The notes: generated by a model not told the origin, from the letters alone. A stretch of 64,000 nucleotides of DNA from Astrocystis sublimbata (GCA_022453515.1 JAJNNY010000024.1:310001-374000); one strand, 5' to 3'. Positions 11,218 to 22,268 are shown, numbered from the stretch's first letter. Numbers and translations are program-made.

Positions 11218-11980
11218 ACCCAGAGAAAAGGCCTTGGTGACTTAGCAGAATAAACTCAAGAGGAGATTTGACGCCAAATGAAACATATAGTCAGAGGACA
11301 TGCTCGCATCCCGAACCCCAAAGAAACATAAAACAATCTGAAACTGTTAAATTACACTGATATAGATGACTATGACAGTGACTGGTCACAGTCAGTCAGT
11401 CAGTCACACACTCATCCAAATCACGGTTCAATCGATCAAAGGTTCCAAACATCGTTGTTCGCATTAATCAACTCGCAGGCTAGTCGCCCAGGGCTAGCTA
11501 CCTAGATACTTTTGATAGCCACACGATCCTCCCACCGTGGCCATTGGCTTTCCCTCATGTCATACTCGTATAGTGCGCCTCGCACAGTCCCCATTTCCAT
11601 TTTGCACCACAAAGCCTAGCCTGGCCACCGATAAATCAGAATTTCAAGAGGCTCCGGGCCAAGAACCTCGTTATAACCCAACATTGACGCCAGTAACAAA
11701 CAAACGCCTTCAAATATCAACAGGTGAACACAAAACGTGTACTTGAAACTCGAAAATCAAGATGCTACGGAAGACAAAACGCCGCCCGATTGCTCGCCAT
11801 GCCTTTCGCTCTATGGTCTAATGCCGTGGAGAAACTGGTAAGACTTCGTCTGAGACGAGGCTTAACAAGAAACAGTGTGGCAGGCGTAGTTATGATATGA
11901 GAACTAGAAAAGGGGGGGGTATCATGAGAAGAGAGGTCGTGGAAAGCTCCACTTTGAAACAGACGTAACAAGCGACACGC
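11218..11980. other. intergenic region between convergent srp21 and rnr2
   Basis: No gene seen. It should hold both 3' UTRs; an AATAAA-like signal lies near 11250. A GTCA tandem run lies at about 11386-11406. Confidence 0.55.
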
Positions 11981-13429
11981 TTAGAAGTCTTCATCGAAAG
12001 TGAAATCACCTCCGTTCTCATTCACGTCCTCGGTCGCCTCCGAAGCGGCCTCGGTAGAGGGCTTCTTAGTGCTGTTCATGACACCGGCCTTCTGGTACTC
12101 GCCCACGCGCTTCTCGAAGAAGTTGGTCTTGCCGCCAAGCGAGATGTTCTCCATGAAATCGAAGGGGTTGGTGGCACGGTAGACCTTATCGTTGCCCAGA
12201 GCGACAAGCAGACGGTCGGCCACAAACTCGATGTACTGCTTCATAAGGTCGGCGTTCATGCCGAGCAGAGCACAAGGCAGAGCCTCGGTGAGGAATTCTT
12301 GCTCGATCTTGACTGCATCGACAATGACGGCTTCCACAACCTCCTTGCTGGGTCGGTTCTTCAGGTGAGAGAACAGGAGGCAGGCAAAGTCAGTGTGGAG
12401 ACCTTCGTCACGGGAGATGAGCTCGTTGGAGAAGGTCAAGCCGGGCATGAGACCACGCTTCTTGAGCCAGAAGATGGAAGCGAAAGCACCGCTGAAGAAA
12501 ATACCCTCGACGGCGGCGAAGGCAATCAGACGCTGAGCGAAGGTAGAGCTGCGGTCACTGATCCATTTCAGAGCCCAGTCGGCCTTCTTGCGAATGGCAG
12601 GGACTAGATTTGCAGGTTAGCCTCGGGATTACTAGTGCACACGGAATCGGGAGACATACTGGTGTCAATAGCATTGAAGAGGTGGGTGCGCTGCGAGGGC
12701 TCCTTGACATAGGTATCAATGAGGAGAGAATAAGTCTCAGAGTGGATGTTCTCCATCATGATCTGGAAACCGTAGAAGCATCGGGCTTCGGGGATTTGGA
12801 CCTCGCCGCTGAAACGCTCGACAAGGTTTTCGTTGACGATTCCGTCCGAGGCAGCGAAGAAAGCCAATATATGAGAGATGAAGTACTTCTCATCCTCATT
12901 GATTCTGTTGTTCCAGTCGTGCAGATCCTTGGACAGATCGATCTCCTCGGCGGTCCAGAAGGAGGCTTCGGCTTTCTTGTACATTTGCCAGATCTATGTC
13001 GCCAGATGGATTAGCCACAGGTCGCGTCACGAAACCACTTTACGCGCTAAAGACGCGTCACTCACCTCGTGGTACTTGATAGGAAACAAGACGAATCTCT
13101 GTGGGTTCTCTTGCAGGAGAGGCTCATCAGCTTCAATGGCCTTGATACCAGCAGCAACAGCCTTGGGATCCTCCTTGGGCTTATGGGGAGTGGTAGCTGC
13201 GGGCTTCTGGGTGTCGATCTGGTTGGCCAGGATGTGAACATCGGCATCGTGGGGCGCGTTCTCTTTGCCGGAAGCAGCAAGGTCTAGCTTCTTCACAGGG
13301 GATTCCATCTTGAAAGATTCGATGGCAGAGGCAGCCTAGGTGGAAGAAAGTGGTTAGTCTCATCAACAGAAAGATGCGAGAAGGGGAATTATCATATACC
13401 TTCTTGGAGGGTGTGATCTCGGTTGCCAT
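11981..13429 (-). CDS. rnr2: ribonucleoside-diphosphate reductase small subunit (R2)
   Basis: Minus-strand exons are 13400-13429, 13066-13335, 12660-12993 and 11981-12603, giving 418 residues. The enzyme makes deoxyribonucleotides for DNA synthesis as a complex with the R1 subunit. The diiron/tyrosyl-radical core is intact: FFAASDG (Asp150), the MENIHSETY segment (Glu181, His184 and radical Tyr188), [11 protein letters not shown] (Glu), and [11 protein letters not shown] (Glu and His). Residues 1-95 form a variable N-terminus including [19 protein letters not shown]. The C-terminus ends in FTFDEDF, the acidic peptide that docks on R1. Residue numbers are my own count. The first exon codes only ten residues ([10 protein letters not shown]). 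All four introns or joints follow GT-AG rules, and every joint keeps the conserved protein in frame. Confidence 0.96.
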
Positions 13430-14178
13430 TGTATGTGATGGAAGTGTTTGATTGATTGATTGTATCAAAGACGAAGATGCAAGAGACAGGCCAATTGAAG
13501 ACTGAGGTGGCCACCGAAAGTAGTAATATCTCACGCGTAAAGTGTCCGGGAGGAGGAGTGAGATGTGGTGAATGGTGTTGATTGAGCAGAGGCAGACTTG
13601 GGAGCGTGTTCTGGCAGGCCAACCTTTTAAGCAGCTTGTCGCGCCAAGTCACGTGGGTCTAATCACTTTAAAAGTCAACCACTTTCACCATGTCAATGGC
13701 TGGGCGACGAGCAGTAACGGGCATGACGCGCTACAAAGGGCCGGAAATGGAGCTCCCCACCTTCTCAGCTGGCCCCTGGCAACGCGTCGTGCGTGCCCCG
13801 CCATCCCAATTTCACGCGTTGACAGGGTTTGAAATGGGCTGCCAGCAGGGGGCTGCAGATGGACTGCAGGGGGGCTGCAGGGGGTTACAGGGGCCTCGGG
13901 GGGCGTTCACGCACAACTCTGGCGAGCTGGCTAAGCCAGCCTCGCCCCTACCCTAGCCAGACAGTCTAGACAGACCCTAGCATGGTACAGCGCACTGTAC
14001 TGCACTACAGTACTACCTAAAGTACCTAGGTACTCAGTCTCGCCTACCGTGGCACTATGTGTCACAGATTCGTCCGCCCTTCCGCTAAACAGCCAGGACA
14101 CAGTTTGCCAGGCCTAACAAAGCTACCTCACAATGGATCCTCGAGTCTTGGTCAAGATTATCTGATCAGATAAGCGGA

Positions 14179-14665
14179 ATAACTTTAGAGGCACATAGGG
14201 CATTCCTTACGGGCACATAGATCCACTACACTTAACTCCTTCGAGCAGTATCTCCAGCTAAACTACCTTACATATTAATTTACATATAAACCAGCTATAC
14301 AATCGACATTTATATACTTACTGCCCGAGAGGGCTCTGCCCAAGAGCTCTAAGAACTCGGCCGCTGTCCATCCTCGCCTTAGCCGGCCCTTTCTCTTTAC
14401 ACCTATACGTCTATTAGGGTTAGGGTTAATAGCTAGGGTTAGTAGCTAGGGTTTAAGTTAGATCTAGTATTTAAGTCTCTTAGAATATATATATTAATAG
14501 GGTAGTACGAAAGGCTAGCTAACTAAAGTATTAAAAACCTCAAAGTAGCTAAATATATACTTTTTTGTACAAGTATCTAATAAAGAGCTGGATTATCTCA
14601 TTAAAGTCAAGTGTAGTAGATCCATATACCCGTAAGGAATGCCCCATATGCCCCTAAAGTTACCT
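14179..14665. mobile_element. non-autonomous TIR transposon (MITE), possibly Mutator-like
   Basis: Two 57-bp terminal inverted repeats face each other: 14181-14237 on the left and 14605-14661 on the right. They differ at only eight positions, all transitions. The core shared by both ends reads CATTCCTTACGGG. An exact 11-bp direct repeat, agataagcgga, flanks the element at 14168-14178 and 14666-14676 and is a good target-site duplication. Duplications of 9-11 bp are typical of Mutator-like elements. The interior is AT-rich with no open frame for a transposase, so the element is non-autonomous. Transition-only divergence fits RIP-type mutation or simple ageing. Confidence 0.8.
14414..14453 (+). 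repeat. short interstitial telomere-like (TTAGGG) motif
   Basis: Two perfect TTAGGG units at 14414-14425 are followed by two degenerate CTAGGGTT units up to 14453, inside the TIR element. TTAGGG is the usual telomere repeat of filamentous fungi. The run is far too short to be a telomere. Confidence 0.6.
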
Positions 14666-15338
14666 AGATAAGCGGACCTATATGGTTAAAAGATTCGCCT
14701 AGTCACCAGTCTTTTTCTCGTACCAGCTTTTTCAGCGGTTTTTGGTACCCACTAGGTAAAGTAGGTAAAGTAGGTACTTTACTGCACATTTAGTTGCGCC
14801 GTGAATAGCTTGTCATAACGTGTAATGAGGATACAATTGGCCCCCTGGTGGCGTGTGGTGGCATCCATGCATTGTCTCATGAGTACAACGCAATAACACA
14901 CTGTCAATCGGACATCTCCCCAAATTCAAATTGAATGGAAGGCTGTTTCGTGCGAGGCTGATGTCGATTTGATTCAAAGTCACTACTAAAGGCCAAATTG
15001 GACCAATCTGATTGCTAATTGCTGAACGTGCCGGTCATCAAATTACTTGCTGAGTCTAATCTAGGAGCCATAATCATACGTGTCTCATCCTCTTTAGAAA
15101 TCCATTCTATCCGCCGGATTCCAGCGCCCATCAACTCAGACACAATCAAAAGCCAATAAGTGGTATCTTCAATCTCAAAAAAAAAAAAACAAGCGTTGTC
15201 TCATACACAGTGTGCCTAGCTGAAGTGCTGCTTCCATATTACCCCACACTGTTGTTAGTAAATATTACAAAAGCAGCTGTTATGGCACACCCCCCCTCTT
15301 AGGTAATTCGGAGTTCCCACTAGGTATAACGAGGTGGA

Positions 15339-16538
15339 CTATGTCCGCCGACTTCGGTTGGCAGGGGAAACCCCGGTTTCGACGTCAGCGGGCCGAGACT
15401 TCTTGCGACCAAAACCGAAGAGACCACCGCTTGACCTGCCTTCCCGGCGGTCATGGTGAACTCTCGCCGGGGCGGGTTGCGATACAGGAGATTGCGAAGA
15501 TGCAACACCACTCGTTTGGGGAGTATGGTGCCTTGGCGGGTTGTTGGTAGGTTTTCGGTTCGCGCGCGAAGAATGCGATCTGTCGGGTGTTTCGCTCTGG
15601 AGGCGGTCGAATTCGGCTGGGTCGCTGGGATCAACGGCGGGAACAGGCTGCCCATTGGCACGGAGGTTCTTTTTGCCCTTTTGGCGAAGATGCTCCTCCA
15701 ATGCAGCAGCGTTCCGTGTATTGGCAAGGACCAGGGCATCGGCAAGATCGCCGACAAACGGGACCAGCCCAATGATCAGGTCCACGATCACCCAGAAGTA
15801 CATCTTAAGGAGCAGGCCGAACGGGAGACCACCTTCGATCTGTTTCGCTGTGCGGACAACAAGCAATGCAAGGAATGTATCGGCAAGGTCTCCAAGTCTA
15901 AAACAGGCAAAGTACTTAGTCGAAGGAAGAAACAGCGAATATGAACTGGCCTACTTACATGGGAACGAGAGCCAGGAGACTTCCCCATCCGAACTTGATG
16001 CCCAAAACGCTACCGAAAGCCATATCTAGGCGGTATGCCCTTCTCTTCACCTTGGTGAGAACCTCCGCGTCGTGAACGGAGATGCCAGGCGGTGCGGCTT
16101 TGCGGACTTTCTTGGTTTTGCCGTTTGGGTTGCCATCAAGCCTCGTTGCTGGAACCTTATTTATCACGCTGGAGTCAACAATTGCCTTTTCACAGCAAAA
16201 GAAGCTGCTTATGAAGCGGGGGTATGCAGGTGTCTCGCGAGCACAGATACGGAGCTGTTAGAGTAATGTGTGCCCCCGAGCCTTGCCAGCGCGGGGGGAT
16301 AGAAGACGTGAACTAACCTGTTCAAAATAGGGATCCTATACAGCCATTCGGTCAGTCAAATTGTATTGCGCCTTGCATCGTGTGGCCCGCCGATTGGCGT
16401 ATAGTTCAAGCAGCTGGTGGGTGCCCGTTCTGACAGTGCAATACTTACATCCACTCCAAATCTGTTCTCAAGTCTCTCCTTTAGAATCTTGTCTTTGATG
16501 AGCTTCCCCCCAACCCATTTCGCAATATAACTACCCAT
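15339..16538 (-). CDS. DUF4112 membrane protein
   Basis: Minus-strand exons are 16449-16538, 16318-16335 (18 bases), 15959-16155 and 15339-15897, giving 287 residues. The N-terminus is MGSYIAKWVGGKLIKDKI. DPYFEQVPATRLDGNPNG follows, then the DUF4112 core: LTKVKRRAYRLDM, FGWGSLLALVPILGDLAD and FWVIVDLIIGLVPFVGDLAD. The two VPxxGDLAD hydrophobic hairpins are the family hallmark and suggest two to three membrane passes. The C-terminal 110 residues are hydrophilic and low-complexity. No reaction is established for this family. The second intron (16156-16317) belongs to the introner-like family described separately and abuts the 18-base exon. Its acceptor is AAG rather than the usual YAG; it is chosen because the TAA just upstream would stop any longer exon. 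Confidence 0.85.
16156..16317 (-). mobile_element. introner-like intron, copy in the DUF4112 gene
   Basis: This 162-nt intron shares ordered blocks with introns in the catalase, alcohol dehydrogenase and NSS transporter genes. On the coding strand these include GGCTCGGGGGCACA, GCTCGCGAGACACCTGCA and AGGCAATTGTTGACTCCAGC, followed by GTGATAAATAAG. The first two blocks are partly complementary and can form a hairpin. AGGTT occurs at both exon junctions, a possible short target duplication. Confidence 0.75.
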
Positions 16539-19500
16539 GGCGGATAACGAGCGATTGCGAGATATCTCTGAGGCGATCGAAATGATGGTGTTCGTTGGGA
16601 TGAGGTGGTATGGCGTGTGCTTCTAGATTTCTGGCTGCCCGTGGACTGAGAAGCCTTACCTGAGGCCGCAACAGAAACTTGTCCGCTCGCTGCCAAGCAG
16701 TTTCAGGTTATTAGATAATATCTTTGAAAGTCGAGATTTCCCAGCGGCACGGGTGTCTCTCGGAACCAGTAAGGCTTTATCTTCAAGGTAGATCAAAGGC
16801 TCAAAGATTGCAGGTGTCTAGACACGTCAACACGCATCTAGCTGAGGTAGGCGCCCTCCCAAAAGCTTGGAAATTACTGCACATACCTATGATGTCATGG
16901 CCCCTTGTCGCGAGCTTGACCCTTCACAGACACGGGGCGCTCGTACTGTGGCTGTGCTGTGGCGGCAAGTGTGGCCAGTCGCAAGTGCGATGACCTCACC
17001 TCCACGTGTCTCCTATCCTAGATTAGGTACCTAGGTCCTTAGCAAAAGAGCAAAAGCACAAAAGCACAAAGAGGCAGCCTGCAACATCTCCGTACAACTT
17101 GTAAAGTCCAAGAACCTTGAAATAATATCATACTTTGCCAACATGCACTTGTGTGCTGTTCAATCCTCTACCTTATTTCGTCTGACTAGGTAGTCTCTTT
17201 AGGTATTGAGTAGCATGATCGAGGCCCTGGCTCATTGGAGACACCAAGATGGGTACTATCCGTCGGCAGGTGCCTTTCTTCCAATACAACAACAATCTCG
17301 CCTCTTTCTGAATATATCTATGTCTACCAAACCTTGAAGTGAGTACAAGTGAAAACTCTGTTCTGTCGGCACGCACGTGTAAGGCAAGAGTCTAGGAGAG
17401 AGCTAGAAACATGTATTAGGTATGGTTCAAGATCATCGATGGGCAAGATCTAGACCGGGCGTGCTGCTAATTTCCTATGCTATCTTACCCGCCAATACCG
17501 GTGCTGCTTGCACCATATTCGCCCATATCTTCGATCTAAAAGTACCGTCCCTACATCAACCTCCATCAACGCTGACCTTGACTAGCCCAACACCCCCTTC
17601 AGCATTCTATCCTCGGAGGGTTGATAAACTGTACCGTTAGTTGCTGATCCATAACGAATTTTATCTTACGAAAGTGTCCGCTGCTTGCCGCCCGGGAAGA
17701 TACGCGCGTCTCCTATATCCAAGAGCTCAGTTGACGTTCAAAGCCCGCAAGGTGTAATCCAGACTCGATGTGGCCCAGCACCACAACACAGCGTGGCGTC
17801 GACTTCTTGAAGGCACACCTTGGGTACGACCTAGATTGTTAATACAGTTACCCCAGCAATGTTTAGCCATGGCGTTGGTGTTGCTACAAGTTCACGATGC
17901 AGCAAGCTGCACAAGCCATCATCGCCCTAGCAGGTTCTCTTCAGATATGAATCCCCTTCTTCTCGGAAATATGTAGCCGGATTGGAGAAACAAAACGACT
18001 CGCGAGGAGATGTCATTGAATCCATCCAAGGGATAGGACAGCTAGGGATGGGATTTCTTATTGCGGCAGGTAACAATTGATTAGTAAGTGGTCAAGAAGT
18101 AGTGATTATATGATAAATAACATTAATAGTCATACATACATAATACATGCATGCATATAAATATATGATTCTAGTATATATATCTACATAAATTTCTTCA
18201 CCCCACGAAAAAAAACTATCATGTAGTCGTACCGTGGATCGAACACGGAACCTTCTCGGGACAAAGTACACATACATGTGAACGAGAAATCATAACCATT
18301 AGACCATACGACTTTCAATCCATCTAATTTGAGATGGAAATTTCATCTACGAGCTAGATTATAAAGTCTTGCCTGTGATACCATACCTATTATATGTTCT
18401 TAAGCTATAATTATGAACTCGAAAAGCGTAGTTTGCATAGATTCATTCAGCTCGGTATAAACAGAGTTGTAGGAAACTGTATTCTTTCAAGAATCTCTCC
18501 TAAACGCTTCATAGATATCATATTCAGCGTCTAGATCCTGACGCCCGGTATCCTCCGAGATTGTCCGAGGAGCTTGCAGGAGAGGTTGATGTTTCGCATA
18601 CTTATCGGCCGTCTCAAACACAAATTTCAAAGAACAGATCGGAGCCCTCGTTGACCAGAATAAGTAGGAAAAGTATAGAGCTGTAAGTCCTAGTCACTCA
18701 GTCTTATCGCTCATTACTTCAGGTCCGAAGTTACAGTATTTACTTGATTGCGCCCAACAAGTGTGGAGTTTCATAGCATACCAACTCCTATGTCGGAGCA
18801 AGTGCTGCATCTCTACGGAGACAACGGCTCGCAGAAGCTTGCTTTCTACGAGGGCATATATTAAAACGTAACTACATACGTCACGAAAACGAACCTTTTG
18901 TTGATTCTATGTGTTTACCGGATAGCATTTAATGCTTTTCGGCGATGAAAACTCGCCCCGTCAACTTTGGTCATAGCCATATCGCTTTTAAAGATAAGCT
19001 TGTTCGTGTACCATTCGTTGCATAGGACTCCCGCAGCTGCTTTTTGACTGGAAGAATCGGAAAGGGTGACTGGCTACAATGGCACTTAAATTTGACGATG
19101 GATATCCGTGGGTTGCTGGGCGCTATGAAGACCTTAGATTAGAGTGTGAGAACTTTGTAATTGGAGCCAGTCGATGCCGCCATGAGTTGGATTATGTCCA
19201 GTGTGCTCCTGAATGACGAGGACGGGGTTGTGTTAGAGGCCGGTTGAGAAGAGCCGGTCAGCAGTATTGCCGGCATGATAGACAAAAGGCTTGATCCAGT
19301 TCCGTCCTTCAAATGATTGATCATCTTGGGACAGCGTCGAACCATCTCGCGCCGAGATCATATAGGTCGGATTGTTGCGACTTGTGGTAATTAAGTATGT
19401 AATATTGAGAGCTAGGCAAAGTTGAACTTGAGTCGACTACCAAGCCACCTCGAAAAGTAAAATACCCTGTGCCAATGATGCCATAGACTCTCTAGGCTCT

Positions 19501-19652
19501 CTTGGTTTTGATCGCCACGCGACTTGGGTAGTTGATCGGTTCTATGGGGTTGTGCCACCTCCTTCAGCTTTTGGAAACAACAGAACTATCGCACTGCCTG
19601 GTTTCCATGAAGACACTGCTGCTGACATGAATGAGGTAAGTGAACCCAGCTT
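16539..19652. other. gene-poor, relatively AT-rich stretch with one tRNA
   Basis: No protein-coding gene can be supported. Open frames are short, lack family motifs and do not join by splicing. The stretch 18090-18200 is low-complexity AT sequence. A tRNA-Val lies at 18224-18313. Part of 19140-19400 (minus strand) resembles decayed coding sequence, but I cannot assign it. Confidence 0.55.
18224..18313 (-). tRNA. tRNA-Val (anticodon CAC) with a 17-nt intron
   Basis: Read on the minus strand, the 7-bp acceptor stem AGTCGTA/TACGACT pairs perfectly, with discriminator A. The D arm contains the A box TGGTCTAATGG. The anticodon stem is TCTCG/CGAGA and the T arm is CCGTG-TTCGATC-CACGG. The anticodon loop is 24 nt. 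Placing the intron at the canonical position after base 37 leaves the loop TTCACAC, so the anticodon is CAC. The intron contains ATGTG, which can pair with CACAT across the anticodon, as eukaryotic pre-tRNA introns do. Base pair 1-72 is A-T rather than the common G-C. Confidence 0.85.
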
Positions 19653-20471
19653 TCACAGCCCCCATTTGTCAATATCTGCCATAAGACTATTGTTCTTCAC
19701 ACCGTCCGGGAAGTCTTCTTCGCCAAGATGCGTGGTATGCGCCCACGGTTTCAAGCAATTTTCTTGTCTGATGGTCTCGGAAAAGCATTGACTCCAGCCC
19801 TCGCGTGGAAACTGTTTGTTGACATCGAGTCTCGTCGCCTCATCGATGAGCCCGGGGTTCCCACCCATGTTGTCATAGACTGTAGCGAGCTGGATTACCT
19901 GCCCTAGAAATGTTATGGTCCCAATACTTCCCAGATCCTGGTGGCGTATGATGGCCTCAGCGACAGCCTCTGCTTGTGCCTTCGATGCCCCATGTTCCTG
20001 TGTGAGATTCAGGGCAAGTATGCCACCGTAGAACTCAAACGACAGTAACGTCGCGCGTAGATTGTCATGCGTGGTACCGATATCGTGGAGCAAGCAGGCT
20101 AAGGCCAAAGTCGACAGGGACATTTTGCTACCAAGCTCCGGAAATTGGTCTTTGATAATTGAGTAACCTGTAAATGGCCAAGGTAAGCATCGTTTTGCAA
20201 TCATGACGTTTGTGTCAAGGCATCGGTAATTACCCCAGTGATATACACGCATCGAATGGTTATATGTCTGCTCCGTCAAATGATGCTTTGCATATTTATG
20301 AACTTGTGCCACCACAGGATCATCGGCCGGGAAGTGCACATCGGATGATAGTAGCGGTGATGGTTTGATTATGGGTTTCTTTTCGAATATGACGTTTGCG
20401 TCGACCGGAACAGCTGTCCATCCGTGTACAGCAATCTCGTCCAGCGAGGCAGCTGGCGTGATAGAGGACAT
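19653..20471 (-). CDS. HD-domain protein resembling cyanamide hydratase (DDI2/3-like)
   Basis: Minus-strand exons are 20234-20471 and 19653-20167, giving 250 residues. The start MSSITPAASLDEIAVHGWTA aligns with the N-terminus of Myrothecium cyanamide hydratase (NGWTAVPV motif). The HD phosphohydrolase metal site is complete: His in YNHSMRVYHWG, His-Asp in LACLLHDIGTTHDN, His in AEAIIRHQDLG and Asp in LATVYDN. The ending WAHTTHLGEEDF also fits. The family converts cyanamide to urea using zinc; the yeast homologues DDI2/DDI3 are induced by cyanamide and by alkylating agents. The activity in this fungus is inferred, because related HD proteins may act on isocyanides or other nitriles. The single 66-nt intron (20168-20233) has no stop and keeps the frame, so retention would add 22 residues in front of the catalytic HD. 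I removed it because family members read straight from HWG to YS. Confidence 0.85.
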   Translation of the reverse strand: MSSITPAASLDEIAVHGWTAVPVDANVIFEKKPIIKPSPLLSSDVHFPADDPVVAQVHKYAKHHLTEQTYNHSMRVYHWGNYRCLDTNVMIAKRCLPWPFTGYSIIKDQFPELGSKMSLSTLALACLLHDIGTTHDNLRATLLSFEFYGGILALNLTQEHGASKAQAEAVAEAIIRHQDLGSIGTITFLGQVIQLATVYDNMGGNPGLIDEATRLDVNKQFPREGWSQCFSETIRQENCLKPWAHTTHLGEEDFPDGVKNNSLMADIDKWGL

Positions 20472-22242
20472 GACTTTCTGGCATGTAATTACAATACAAG
20501 ATATATGGTAATATACGCAATGAGCTGCGAGGACACGTGTTTGATGATGGAGACTACTTGGGAATCCCAATTCTATTTATGAAGTGAATATCTCCCAGAG
20601 CATATTATATCATCAGCCCGTCAAAATGTCGATTGTGGAATATCACTACATGGGGGAAACGCACTTACCAAGCAAAGTAGCGCTTACCTAAGATATGAAT
20701 ATTATTTGAACTTCCGCGGCATTTGGCGCTATCAGATCCCGAAACAGGGCACTGGCGTATTGTTTGAGCCTTTATATTGGAATCTTACTCTGTATTTTAT
20801 AGTGGCTCCGTTGTTCCGAATCACCGCAAGCTTCGGATGGTTTGTGGGCTCCTGGGCCAGCTAATTACTCCAGTCTCCAACTAGAAGCAGGTGCAATCAT
20901 CCATATATTCATAGCTAGTGCAAAATTTGTCACTGATTGCATGTGGGTTCTACTTAAGAAAAACACGGTGGCCGTTGCTTTCTGCTTTGAGTACGCCAGG
21001 CTGGAGGAAGCCTGTGGATTAGTTAATACTTCGTTGGAAATAAACTTTAACTGACCTAAAATGTCGAACCCAGATCATGGATGAGCAACATAGTTTCTAG
21101 GTTGTGTTCTTATCAAGATGTCCGACTTTCGCTGCGATCCTCCAACTATAAGTTGGATTTCAGGGGAACAACAGTGTAGGGAGAATCTTTTCTCTTGATT
21201 TGGCCTCACAGACGCAAAGATTCTATCGGTGAAATGCTTGTATCCTTAATATTATAGACTTTGAGGGCCGTCAATGATGAAGAAGTCCGGCCACGAGTTG
21301 TTCTAGCTTCAAGGTCAGATGTACGATGACTTGTCAAGTCCGTTCCAGGGCATTGGCCAAGTACTCAATTAGCATATTCAAGTGCCAAGAAGGAACTAGG
21401 CAGAATATGATCTCGGTAATCCCTTGCCCTCCGTGATCATTTCCATACTGAACTGCAAGTTGAAAGTCACTTGAAGTTTAGGTACTTGCGACCACAATTG
21501 CAATTCATTTCAGAAAGTGAGTTCGAGCTGACTGGAACTTTCGACCGTGTCAATTTGCTGAATAGGCCCTTCAATAGGCTCTCGAGATACAACAACGCCA
21601 TTGTAGTTTCATCGAATTATCGATACCTGTGACATTATCTAGGTCTTCGTCGATGAGGTGTTGAGCAGGTATTGCCAATACAACAGGTAATATAATTACA
21701 CCACAAATAGCAGTACAGCCAGTGACTGGCTATTTACCGCGGAGTTCAAGAAACGATGAAAGTGTCAGCTATTTATATAGCGCTACTTCTTCTGCACCTC
21801 CAGTCACGCTGTAAACTCCGATATGGTCATAACATGGGAATATCGTTGACAAGCGGCACACAGCGTCAAGAAGACCCCTTCGTGTTGCCCAAAACAGCAC
21901 TAACCCGCATGGGGTCTGCAATCTCTGGGCGCCTGAAAGAATAATACCCAGTTATATGTGTATAGATCTCTGTTAGATCTGTACCTACTTGTAAATGGCA
22001 AACAGTTGAGATGAATGACTAAGCGAAGTGCGTTGAAGAACTGGTGGGGTGTAAACCCCGACCTATATCCTGCTTGACGGGGGTTGATTTACGTAGCGTT
22101 ACAGTCGAGAGTCTCAGCGTTCTGCACGGAAGCAGCTAAGGTTCCAGGTTAGGTTGCCAGCATCATGGATTCTGTGTTTGTAAATGAACAGCAGCTCTCG
22201 GCAGCTTGCATTCAAAGCCGAAAGTGCTAAACCCCGCGGGGA

Positions 22243-22268
22243 CCCGCCACCCCGCCACCCCGCCAGCC
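22243..22268 (+). repeat. 8-bp tandem repeat (CGCCACCC unit)
   Basis: Three copies of a CCGCCACC-type unit lie in tandem, an island of high GC in an otherwise moderate-GC intergenic region. Confidence 0.7.

Larger units (their letters stand above)
13430..15338. other. intergenic region containing a TIR element
   Basis: No protein-coding gene seen. The left part (13430-13630) should be the rnr2 promoter. 13840-13910 is a G-rich stretch with repeated CTGCAGGGGG-like units. An AT-rich TIR element occupies 14179-14665 (separate entry). 15178-15189 is a poly-A run. Confidence 0.6.

Noticed and set aside
19139..19345. Fragment resembling the end of an alpha/beta hydrolase (minus strand)
   Set aside because: The resemblance is weak and interrupted by a stop; recorded only as possible decayed coding sequence.
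21756..21944. Possible small secreted protein (hydrophobic N-terminus, 62 codons)
   Set aside because: No convincing signal-cleavage site, cysteine pattern or splice neighbours; it sits in a gene-poor region.
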